A stretch of DNA of 64,000 bases from the NCBI GenBank assembly GCA_963833505.1, contig CAWHYG010000015.1, positions 1-64,000 of the forward strand, read 5' to 3'. This stretch comes from CAWHYG01 sp963833505 (GTDB taxonomy: Bacteria; Eisenbacteria; RBG-16-71-46; CAIMUX01). Made by a program: the position numbers and the translations under genes. This document shows positions 50,897 to 59,309 of the stretch, piece by piece (position 1 is the stretch's first letter; each line of letters opens with the position of its first letter). Under the pieces are notes generated by a model. It had not been told where the DNA came from, did not search any database, and saw nothing but the letters and a program-made list of their open reading frames with translations.

Positions 50897-51659
50897 GAAA
50901 TCCTCCTGAGAACTTTGACTGGTCCAAACCCCCGGCTGCTTTGACCCGGCCTCGCGGGGCGCGAAGCTCCCGCGATGACGTCACTGCCGACGTGCGTCCC
51001 GCGAGTCCGAAGTCACGGGAACGGTACCACCAAATCCAGAGGTTGAGAATGAGTTACTTTCTCTGCGTCCGTTGGTTTCGTCGAGAATTGGACTGCCGGA
51101 TCCACCGCATCAGGGGATGAGTCATTCTATAACTGTTTATTTTTCAGCTCATTATAACGGGCGTGGCCTGAGATCTCACCGAGCTTCCCTGGACGTGGCC
51201 TCAGATCTCACCGAAATTCCGGTCCCCCTCCTACCTGTTTCATGACGATGGGCTGGTTGACCCCTGGTCGGCGCATCGTTCTGATGCCAAGAACCTGGCC
51301 GTCCACAAGCGTGAACCGGTCGATCGCCAAAGGGATCAGCTCCCGTTGAACCTCTTGTTCCATTTGACATAGAGAGAGTCCTGCTGTTATCTGACTGCGG
51401 ACTCCGGGCCTTGATGGGCGCGTTTCGATCCGGCTGGGCCGGGCGCGAGGCTCCCATCGAGGATCGGGGCGAGTTTTTTGACGCTTTCGGCCGGGCAAGG
51501 TCCCGAGCAGCTCGGGTGGCCGGCTCGAGTCGGGCGGACAGCGCCGCCACGGGGACGATGGGCGGTCCTCGCCGTTGACTTCCCCACAGGGGGCACGAAC
51601 GGCGGGCGGGCTTCGGAGGTCGGAACGGGATCGCGGGTTGAAAGGAGGCCCTGCCTTTT
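50897..51659. other. 763-base gene-poor region with AT-rich island
   Basis: No convincing gene. An unusually AT-rich stretch (51121-51158) contains CTATAAC and TTATAAC. A 21-base direct repeat follows at 51162. A reverse reading between 51370 and 51208 (RFTLVDGQVLGIRTM, GVNQPIVMKQVGGGPEF) looks protein-like and may be the end of a decayed gene or mobile-element remnant, but I cannot identify it. Confidence 0.4.
51162..51214 (+). repeat. 21-base direct repeat, period 32
   Basis: CGTGGCCTGAGATCTCACCGA (51162-51182) recurs as CGTGGCCTCAGATCTCACCGA (51194-51214), one mismatch. The pattern resembles the repeated ends of IS21-like elements, so this could be a remnant end. No partner end was found. 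Confidence 0.65.
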
Positions 51660-52616
51660 GTGCACGCGGTCCGGGGGGACATGCTGGTGACCGAAGATCA
51701 TGCCTTTGATCCTTTGAGGGATTCCACCTACCGGGACGAGACCTCGACTCTGGAAACGGACGCGATGGAATCGGCGCCGCGCGCCGGCGATCGGATCCGG
51801 CCGTGGGAACCGACGAACCAGGTCTCGAACGAGCCTGACGGCGCGCTGTCATCCACGACCCTTCGACCCGAATCACCGCGCTGGGGGGAGACTGCCGGCT
51901 GGCCGGACCCCGACCCGATCGTCCAAGCCGGCTGCATCGCCGTTCCGTCGCCCTCGCTCTGGCGCGCCGGTGAGCTGAGCCGCGGCCGGCGCCGCAATCT
52001 GGACGCCGTGGCCATGTCCCTGGACGCCCTCAAGATCGTCTACTGGGGGCCGGGACGAAGCGGCAAGACCACGAACGTGAAGTGGCTGCACGGATGCCTG
52101 CGCCCGGAGCTTCGGGGCCAGTTGATCAGCCTCGACAGCCCCGGGGAGCGCACGCTCTACTTCGATTGCCTGCCGATGGAGCTGGGGACGGGCGGCGCCG
52201 CTCCCGTCCAGCTGCGGCTTTACACCGTGCCCGGCCAGCCGCGCCACCGCCTGACCCGGAAGCTGGTTCTGGACTCGGTCGACGGGATCGTCTTCGTGTG
52301 GGACGCCCGTGCGCGCCGGCTGAACGCCAACCTGAACAGCCTTCTCGAAATGCGGGATACGCTGGCCGAGCTGGGCCGCTCGTGGTCGGAGATCCCGCGC
52401 GTCTTCCAGTACAACAAGCTGGACCTGCCCGAGCGGATTCCCACCGAGCAGCTCGATCACGTTCTCGATCGGATGGGAGAGCACGGACCGCGCATCTCCT
52501 CGGTCGCAACCCGCGGCGAGGGCGTGGTGGAAACGCTCGGAGCCGTGATGAAGAACGCGCTGGCCGCCTATCGCTCGAGGATCGAGCCCGAGCCTCTGGC
52601 GGCCGCGGGGCTCTAG
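51660..52616 (+). CDS. MglA-like Ras-type GTPase with N-terminal extension
   Basis: 318 residues if GTG 51660 is used. The GTPase proper begins at Met119 (ATG 52014): SLDALKIVYWGPGRSGKTTN (P-loop), SPGERTLYFDCLPMELG (switch I region), YTVPGQPRHRLTRKLVLD (MglA-type PGQ switch II) and VFQYNKLDLP (NKxD). This matches the MglA/SofG family, which controls cell polarity and motility with the GAP MglB. No MglB/roadblock gene is adjacent. The 118-residue Ser/Pro/Glu-rich extension has no known domain and may be partly untranslated if 52014 is the true start. Confidence 0.85.
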   Translation: MHAVRGDMLVTEDHAFDPLRDSTYRDETSTLETDAMESAPRAGDRIRPWEPTNQVSNEPDGALSSTTLRPESPRWGETAGWPDPDPIVQAGCIAVPSPSLWRAGELSRGRRRNLDAVAMSLDALKIVYWGPGRSGKTTNVKWLHGCLRPELRGQLISLDSPGERTLYFDCLPMELGTGGAAPVQLRLYTVPGQPRHRLTRKLVLDSVDGIVFVWDARARRLNANLNSLLEMRDTLAELGRSWSEIPRVFQYNKLDLPERIPTEQLDHVLDRMGEHGPRISSVATRGEGVVETLGAVMKNALAAYRSRIEPEPLAAAGL

Positions 52617-52723
52617 ACCGGAAACGCAGGGGGCGCCCGACCGATTCTGGCGTCCCTGGCCGCCCCGTGACGCGGCGGGGCGGTCGGGGTGGGCCCGGCC
52701 AGGGGGGCTCGGCGGGCGCCCGT

Positions 52724-52729
52724 TATAAT
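52724..52729 (+). promoter_or_regulatory. -10 box suggesting leaderless transcript of MFS gene
   Basis: A perfect TATAAT at 52724-52729 places the transcription start at about 52736, exactly the GTG codon of the MFS gene. There is no Shine-Dalgarno sequence. The -35 region (AGGGGG) is poor. Confidence 0.5.
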
Positions 52730-52735
52730 GAAACC

Positions 52736-53980
52736 GTGGCCAACCAACTCGCCATCTTCGCGGCTCTGAAGCACCGCAACTACCGGCTCCTCTGGATCGG
52801 CCAGCTCATCTCGTTCACGGGATCGAACCTGCAGACGGCCTCGTTGCTCTGGCAGGTGTCGCTCCTGGCTCCGCCCGAGCGCAAGGGCCTGGCGCTGGGG
52901 GCGGTCGGCCTGGTCCGGATCGGACCGATCATCGCGCTCTCGCTTCTCGGCGGCGTGATCGCGGATTCCAGGGCGCGCCGTCCGCTCATGATCGCCACGC
53001 AGTCCCTGCAGACGGTGTTGGCGGGATGCCTGGCCTGGCTCACGTTGAGCGGGCACGCCACCCTCGGCCTGGTCTATCTGCTGGCCGCGCTTACCTCCGC
53101 CGCCACCGCCTTCGACGCTCCCGCGCGGCAGGCCCTCGTTCCCAATCTCGTGCCGCGCGAGCTCCTGCCCAACGCGATCAGCCTGAACACGATCCTGATG
53201 CAGACAGCGTCGGTGGCAGGGCCGGCCCTGGCCGGAATCGTCATCGCCACCTTAGGCGTCGGCTGGGCCTACCTGCTGAACGCGGTCTCCTTTCTCGCCG
53301 TGATCGCAGCCTTGGGCGCCATGCGCGGCGTGCCCGAACCTCCGGCGGAGGCGCGCGGCCGCGTGACCGTGAAAGCGGCGATCGACGGGCTGCGTTTCGT
53401 GTTCCGGGCTCCGCTCATCCGCGGATCCATGCTGCTGGATTTCTTCGCCACCTTCTTCTCGTCGGCCATGACGCTCCTGCCGATCTTCGCGCAGGACATC
53501 CTCCGGATCGGCGCACGCGGCTATGGACTGCTCTACGCCGCGCCGTCGGTCGGCGCGATCGCGGCGGGGGCGTTCATGGTCGGCGCGGGCGAGCGGATCG
53601 ATCGCCGGGGACGAGTGCTGCTCTGGGCGGTGGCCGGCTACGGTCTCGCCACGGTTGGGTTCGGGTTGTCGCGGACCTTCATCCTGTCCTATCTCTTCCT
53701 GGCGCTGACCGGCGTCACCGACACCGTGAGCATGGTGCTCCGCAACGTCATCCGGCAGCTCCACACGCCCGACGATCTCCGCGGCCGTATGACCAGCGTG
53801 AACATGATCTTCTTCATGGGCGGCCCGCAGCTCGGCGAGATGGAAGCGGGCGCAGTCGCGCAGGCCTTCGGGGCCCCCGCGTCGGTTGTCAGCGGCGGGA
53901 TCGGTTGTCTCATCGCCCTGGCCTGGGTGGCGGCCAGGAACCTCCCACTCCGGCGGTATCGGAGGTCTGAGGCGGTCTGA
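52736..53980 (+). CDS. MFS exporter, EntS/MFS_3-like
   Basis: A 414-residue transporter starting at GTG 52736 (VANQLAIFAALKHRNYRLLWIGQ). The opening FAALKHRNYRLLWIGQLISFTGSNLQ, the ADSRARRPLMI loop and AFDAPARQALVPNLVPRELLPNA are characteristic of the EntS (enterobactin exporter)-like MFS_3 group. Twelve membrane segments are visible. It could export a siderophore or small metabolite; no biosynthetic genes are nearby. Upstream coding in the same frame is antisense-like and excluded. Translation appears leaderless. Confidence 0.88.
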   Translation: MANQLAIFAALKHRNYRLLWIGQLISFTGSNLQTASLLWQVSLLAPPERKGLALGAVGLVRIGPIIALSLLGGVIADSRARRPLMIATQSLQTVLAGCLAWLTLSGHATLGLVYLLAALTSAATAFDAPARQALVPNLVPRELLPNAISLNTILMQTASVAGPALAGIVIATLGVGWAYLLNAVSFLAVIAALGAMRGVPEPPAEARGRVTVKAAIDGLRFVFRAPLIRGSMLLDFFATFFSSAMTLLPIFAQDILRIGARGYGLLYAAPSVGAIAAGAFMVGAGERIDRRGRVLLWAVAGYGLATVGFGLSRTFILSYLFLALTGVTDTVSMVLRNVIRQLHTPDDLRGRMTSVNMIFFMGGPQLGEMEAGAVAQAFGAPASVVSGGIGCLIALAWVAARNLPLRRYRRSEAV

Positions 53981-54026
53981 ATCCGCCGCTCCGGTGGTAC
54001 CGGCGGTCCGAGGTCATCTGAATCCG
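53948..54026 (+). repeat. Imperfect 41-bp tandem duplication at the 3' end of the MFS gene
   Basis: Bases 53948-53985 (CTCCGGCGGTATCGGAGG start) are repeated at 53989-54026 (CTCCGGTGGTACCGGCGG start). The first copy encodes the last residues PLRRYRRSEAV and stop; the second, beyond the stop, still reads PLRWYRRSEVI and stop. Confidence 0.75.
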
Positions 54027-54114
54027 CGTCATTGCCCCGTTCCGTCTCGCCTGCAATACTCGGAGCGGCGTTTCGGACCGAGGGCTCGCCCGCGAGCCCG
54101 GACGGAGCAAAATC

Positions 54115-55413
54115 ATGGCGCGAGAGGTTCCCAGGTCCCTTTGGATCGGCGGGGCCGTTGCCGTTGTCGGTCTCGCCGCTCTCTACCTGTTCACCCGGCT
54201 GCCGACCGGCGGCGAAACCGCCACCTTGCAATCGGCCGCAACGAGGCTCGCCTCCAACCAGCCCGCCTACGTCGGGGGCGACAAGTGCGCCACGTGCCAT
54301 CTGCGCGTCTCCCCCGACATCGTTCACCAGTTCGCGGCCAGCACGATGGCGCAGTCGGGCGTGACCTGCGAGGGCTGCCACGTTGTGCCGCCGGGCGATC
54401 CCACCGGACATGATCACGAGGGGTTCTTCGTCACCAGCGCGCCCACGCCGAAGCGCTGCGCCCGCTGCCACGTGCGCGAGACGAACGAATTCACCGCCAG
54501 CCGCCACGCCGGCCCGGCCTGGGTGGCGCTGACCGGCTTCACCGCTTTCACACCGGAGCAACGATCGGAGACCGAACGGATCGCCGAGCTGACTCGCGGC
54601 CCGAACGGCATCCCAACCGCGACGCGCAACGCGATCTTTGACCTGGAAGGTCCGACCGTCACGCCCGCCGCGTGCGAGGTCTGCCACGGCATCGGGAAAC
54701 CCAGCGCCGACGGAAGCATCGGAGACTGCTCGAAGTGCCACCTGAGGCATGAGTTCTCTCTGGCCCAGGCCCGGAAGCCCGAAGTCTGCGGGCAATGCCA
54801 TCTCGGCCCGGACCATCCCCAGGAGGAGATCTACCGCGAGTCGGCCCACGGCGTGATGTATGCGACCGAAGGGGACCAATGGAACTGGGCTCAGCGCCCG
54901 GGCCGGCTCACGACGGCCGACATGGACGCGCCCACCTGCGCCACGTGCCATCTGAGCGGGTTCGGCGACGAGGGGACGACGCACGAGGTCGGCGCCCGCC
55001 TCTCACGCTTCCTCTTCGCGGCCATCTCGACCGAGCGGCCCGGAGCGGGCCAGAACCGGATGGCGATGCAGGAGGTCTGCTTCAACTGCCATTCGAAGCC
55101 GTTCATTGACAACATCTACCAGCGGGCCGACTCCGTCACCGCTTTCGTCAACGTCAAGGTCAAGGAGGCGTCGGACCTCATCACCGGGCTCATCCGGGAT
55201 CAGGTGATCACGGACAAGCCCTTCGCGACCGAGATCAGCTACGACGCGTTCGACCTCTGGCATTACTACGGGCGGACGGCGAAGTTCGCCGCCTACATGC
55301 AGGGACCCGATTACGTGCAGTGGCACGGGGTCTACCCGCTGCTGGAGCAGCTCCAGAAGGTCAAGGAAGATGCCGCCGCCCTCCGGGCGCAGCGGGCGGG
55401 GTCGCGGCGATGA
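54115..55413 (+). CDS. Octaheme c-type cytochrome, hydroxylamine-oxidoreductase-like
   Basis: 432 residues with an N-terminal membrane anchor (residues 9-27) and eight CxxCH haem sites at about residues 58, 85, 115, 187, 205, 225, 275 and 322. Haem spacing and the segments YRESAHGVMY, DMDAPTCATCHLSGFG, THEVGARLSRF and MAMQEVCFNCHSKPF match the HAO/octaheme reductase superfamily. HAO oxidises hydroxylamine; relatives reduce nitrite or have unknown roles. A Tyr (IDNIYQRAD) lies after the eighth haem, where HAO has its crosslinking Tyr, but equivalence cannot be judged. Cotranslated (ATGA) with the membrane protein downstream. Confidence 0.88.
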   Translation: MAREVPRSLWIGGAVAVVGLAALYLFTRLPTGGETATLQSAATRLASNQPAYVGGDKCATCHLRVSPDIVHQFAASTMAQSGVTCEGCHVVPPGDPTGHDHEGFFVTSAPTPKRCARCHVRETNEFTASRHAGPAWVALTGFTAFTPEQRSETERIAELTRGPNGIPTATRNAIFDLEGPTVTPAACEVCHGIGKPSADGSIGDCSKCHLRHEFSLAQARKPEVCGQCHLGPDHPQEEIYRESAHGVMYATEGDQWNWAQRPGRLTTADMDAPTCATCHLSGFGDEGTTHEVGARLSRFLFAAISTERPGAGQNRMAMQEVCFNCHSKPFIDNIYQRADSVTAFVNVKVKEASDLITGLIRDQVITDKPFATEISYDAFDLWHYYGRTAKFAAYMQGPDYVQWHGVYPLLEQLQKVKEDAAALRAQRAGSRR

Positions 55414-56285
55414 GCGAGGTCGCCGTCTTCCATCTGGCCCGCCTTAGGCTGCCGATCGCGAAGAGCCGGCTGCTCCTGCTTTTCATCGGCGTGAACTTTC
55501 TCTTCACCGGGATCGACGTCGCGCTGGCGCACGCCGTGAACGCCTTCCATCCCGCCTATGAGCTGATCCCGATCGTGTTCGCGCCGCTCGCCGCGGCCTC
55601 GAGCATCCTTGCGGCGGTCAAGGCGAAGCCCGGCCGCGCCGTGGCCCTGACGCACGCCGCCCTCATGCTCGCCGGAGTCGGGGTCGGCATCCTCGGCACC
55701 GCGTTTCACGCCAATCAGGCGCTCAATCCGCTGGGACGCCTCACGTGGATCTGGCTGACCTTCGCTTCGCCGATCCTGGCGCCGCTGTCCTTTGCCGGGA
55801 TCTCCCTGGTCGGACTCTACGCCATCGTGCGGGAGGTGCAGGGCGAGCCGGGCGTGCTCGAAGTGCCGGGCCTGGGCGTCTTGAAGGCCCCGATTTCTCT
55901 CGACCGTCACTTTCTCTGGCTGACGGGACTGGGCTTCGCCGCCGCCGCGCTCACGTCGATCATCGATCACGGTCAGTACGGGTACACCGTCTACAAGCTG
56001 ATCCCGGTCGCCTATGGCCTGTTCGCGACCAGCGTCGTCCTGTCGCTGACCCTGGGCCGATCGTGGTCGCGCGGCGACGAGGTGACCTTCGTCTGGACGA
56101 TGGTGGCCGGGATGGTGGTCGGCGCGCTGGGATTCGCCTTTCATCTCTCCGGGGATCTGAGCGAGACGGGCCGCGTAAGCCTCGAGCGGATTCTCGTCTT
56201 CGCCCCGGTGCTGTCGCCGCTGCTCTTTTGCGACCTGGGCATGCTCGGACTGATCGTGGTGGCCAAGGAGGACCTCGGCCCTTGA
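55410..56285 (+). CDS. Eight-TM membrane protein, probable partner of the octaheme cytochrome
   Basis: 291 residues from ATG 55410, overlapping the cytochrome stop. Eight hydrophobic segments are visible (for example LLLLFIGVNFLFTGIDVALAH, ALTHAALMLAGVGVGILGTAF, FVWTMVAGMVVGALGFAFHL). His residues near membrane edges (LAHAVNAFH, ALTHAAL, TAFHAN, RHFLW, IDHGQY, FAFHLSGD) could bind haem b, suggesting a quinone-linked membrane anchor for the cytochrome. I do not recognise a named family; the role is inferred from overlap and composition. Confidence 0.72.
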   Translation: MSEVAVFHLARLRLPIAKSRLLLLFIGVNFLFTGIDVALAHAVNAFHPAYELIPIVFAPLAAASSILAAVKAKPGRAVALTHAALMLAGVGVGILGTAFHANQALNPLGRLTWIWLTFASPILAPLSFAGISLVGLYAIVREVQGEPGVLEVPGLGVLKAPISLDRHFLWLTGLGFAAAALTSIIDHGQYGYTVYKLIPVAYGLFATSVVLSLTLGRSWSRGDEVTFVWTMVAGMVVGALGFAFHLSGDLSETGRVSLERILVFAPVLSPLLFCDLGMLGLIVVAKEDLGP

Positions 56286-56385
56286 TGCGGTAGCAGCCGG
56301 AGTTCCGACCACCGGCCTTGCCGGTGGCGCATTCCTCGGGTTAGCATCGATCTCGGCGCGAGTCGCCCGACTCGAGGGCGCCGCA

Positions 56386-59164
56386 ATGGAGGCCCGGATG
56401 GTGCGGACACTCATGGTTCGTTCGAGCCCCGCGGTTCCGATTCTTCTCCTGACTCTCGCGATCTTCGGCAGCCTTCCGGCCGGTTCGGCCCAAGCCGGCT
56501 GCATCGATTACAGCGCGTACCTGCATGTGATCGGGAACGCGGCGACGCCGGCTCCGGCGCTCGGCGTGGTTGTCTCCGGAACCCACGCCTACGTGGCGGA
56601 TGGGTCTTCCGGACTCGTTGTGATCGACGTCACCAATCCCGGCTCGCCCCGCGTCGTCGGCGCCGCGAGCACGACGAATGCGGTCGGCGTGACCGTCTCC
56701 GGAACCACCGCGTACGTCGCCGATCAAGGCGGCGGACTGCGGGTGATCGACGTTTCCAATCCCGCCTCCCCGCAAGTCGTCGGGACGGCGAGCACTCCGG
56801 GCAACGCCCGGGCGGTGGCCGTCTCCGGGAATTACGCCTACGTCGCCGATTGGAGCGGAGGACTGCAAGTGTTCGACGTGTCCGATCCGACCGCTCCGCA
56901 TTCGGTCGGAGCATTCCAGACTCTGGACTACGCCTATGACGTGGCCCTGGTTGGAACGACGGCCTATGTCGCGGATTACGGGGCCGGTCTTCTGGTGATC
57001 GATGTGACCAATCCGCTCTTCCCCGCGCTTGTCGGGACCGCCTCGACCCCGGGGCATGCCGTCGGCGTCGCGGTCCAGGGGACCATGGCCTACGTCGCGG
57101 ACCAGGATTCGGGGCTTCAGATCATCGACGTCTCCAACCCGGCCCTTCCGAACCCCATCGGCGGGATCAACACCTCCGCCTACGCCAATGACGTCGCCGT
57201 GGACGGCACCCATGTCTATGTGGCGGCGGAAGGCGCCGGGCTGTTGGCGGTTGATGCGTCCGAGCCGGGGCTGCCGCGGGTGATCGGAACGATCGGCACC
57301 CGCGACAACGACTGGAACGTCGCGCTCGCCGGCGGGATGGCCTACGTGGGAGGCGGCAGCACCGGACTGCAGGTGATCAGCCTGACGAATCCGGCGTCCC
57401 CTCAGTCCATCGGATCAGTGGATACTCCCGGCTACGGCTGGGACGTGGCGGTGTCCGGAACGCACGCCTACCTCGCGGACTTTGGCTCGGGCCTCGAGGT
57501 GATCGACATCTCGAATCCCGCGTTTCCCAGGATCGTCGGGAACGCGCCCGCGCCCAAGAACGGCTACTTTCGCGGCGTGGCCGTCTCCGGGAACTACGCC
57601 TACCTCTCCAGTCTGGGGTCGACCCTCATCGTGTGCGACGTCTCCAATCCCCAGTCTCCCTCGATCGTCGGGAGCGTCGTCCTGCCCGATCAGGCCTACG
57701 ACGTGGCGGTGGCGGGCACGACGGTCTACGTCGCCGACCACGACGGCGGACTGCAGGTCGTCGACGTTTCCAATCCAGCCGCTCCGAGAATCCTGGGAAA
57801 CGTCCTCCTGCCCACCTACGCCTATGGGGTGACGGTGCAGGGCACGCTGGCGTATGTCGCGGACGGAAGCGCCGGTCTCCAGGTGGTCGACGTCAGCAAT
57901 CCCGCTTCACCGAACATCATCGGCAAGGTGTCCACGACGGATCAGGCCAACAGTGTCGCCCTGGACGGCACGATCGCCTGCGTGGCGATCGATGCGTCGG
58001 GCCTCGCGGTGGTCGACGTCTCCAATCCCGCCTTGCCCCGGGTCCTGGCTCTGCTGGGCACGCCCGGCACGGCCAATGGCGTGACCGTCGTGAACTCGTA
58101 TGCCTATATCGCCGACTGGTCCGCGGGAATCCAGGTGGTCGACGTCAGCAATCCGGCTGCTCCGCGCGCGGTCGGGAATCTGGTCACGCCGAGCTACACC
58201 TACGCCGTGGCCGTCTCGGGCGCGGCCGCGTACGTGGCCGACTATTCCTCCGGGATGCAAGTCCTGCCGGTTCAGTGCGAGGCGATCGGTTCCTTCAGCC
58301 TGGCCGGTCCCGCGAACGGAGACACGCTCCACACCACGCAGCCGGATCTGGACTGGCAGAGCGCCCGCGCCGAAGATCCGTCCGACATCCTTCATTACAC
58401 GTTGTTCTGGTCGACCGACCCGGGATTCGCCCACCAGGATTCCGCTTCCGTGGGCAGCGACACGACCTACGCGTTCGACTTCGGCATCCTCCAGATCCAT
58501 CGGACCTACTACTGGAAGGTGCGGGCCGGGGACGCGATCGGATCGAACCGATGGTCGGATCCGCCCGGGGGATGGTCCTTCTACGTGAAGGATTCCCCGA
58601 CGCCTTGCCGGATCGCGCCGGCGGCGACGCCGGAGGAGGATGGAATCCTGGTTTCCTGGAAGGTCCTGGACGCGACCGGCGTGAACGGATTCCGGGTCCT
58701 TCGGAGAGCGAACGGCGCGGAGTTCGAGGACCTCTCCGCTCTCCTGCCGGTGACGGGAGCCGAATGTCGCTACCTGGACGGGCTGGCCGAGCCGGGAGTT
58801 TCCTACGATTACGAAATCGAGGCGTTCGGGCCGACCGGTTCGGCGGGACGATTCGGGCCGGTTTCGGCGCAGAATGCCCGTTCCGGCCGGACTGTCCCTC
58901 GCGCTTTGGCCGAATCCGGCGGCGGGCACGGTGCAGCTCCTCTTCGCCCTGCCACAACCCGGGGACGCGATTTTGCGGGTCCTCGACGTGACCGGGCGCG
59001 AGACGAACCGGCTCACGCTGACCGGCCTCGGCGCCGGCTGGCATCGCGAGACTCTTGATCCCAGGGACGCCGCCGGGCGTCCGCTCCCTTCGGGACGCTA
59101 TTATCTAAGGCTGGAGACGGCTTCAGGCCGGAAGACGGTTCATCTCGTCCTGGTCCGATCCTGA
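56386..59164 (+). CDS. LVIVD-repeat surface protein B, paralog of the 3878-6028 gene, frameshift near 3' end
   Basis: Start ATG 56386 or, better spaced from GGAGG, ATG 56398. Signal peptide PILLLTLAIFGSLPAGSAQA, then CIDYSAYLHVIG, matching the opening of protein A. Thirteen LVIVD repeats plus a partial one form a predicted propeller. Unlike A, it then has a region of FN3-like sequence (FSLAGPANGDTLHTTQPDLDW to FYVKDSPTP and RIAPAATPEEDGILVSWKV). At 58881-58882 one extra T shifts the frame; corrected reading continues GLSLALWPNPAAGTVQLLF to SGRYYLRLETA, the FlgD/T9SS-like domain, ending at 59164. Without correction the protein stops at 59058 and lacks its sorting domain. Confidence 0.85.
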
Positions 59165-59309
59165 CGGGACGAAGACGGAATCCCGGACCGGAAGCCGCCA
59201 AGGAATCAAATGCCTTCAGGCAAGGAGTGGGCATGACCATGCTCGGCAAGGAACCCCGGAATCGGCCTATCGCCCGGGAGATGAATCGCACGGCTTCCGG
59301 ATCGATCGC

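Noticed and set aside
52082..52735. Upstream extension of the MFS_3 transporter frame
   Set aside because: Overlaps the GTPase gene in another frame; typical family N-terminus begins at GTG 52736.
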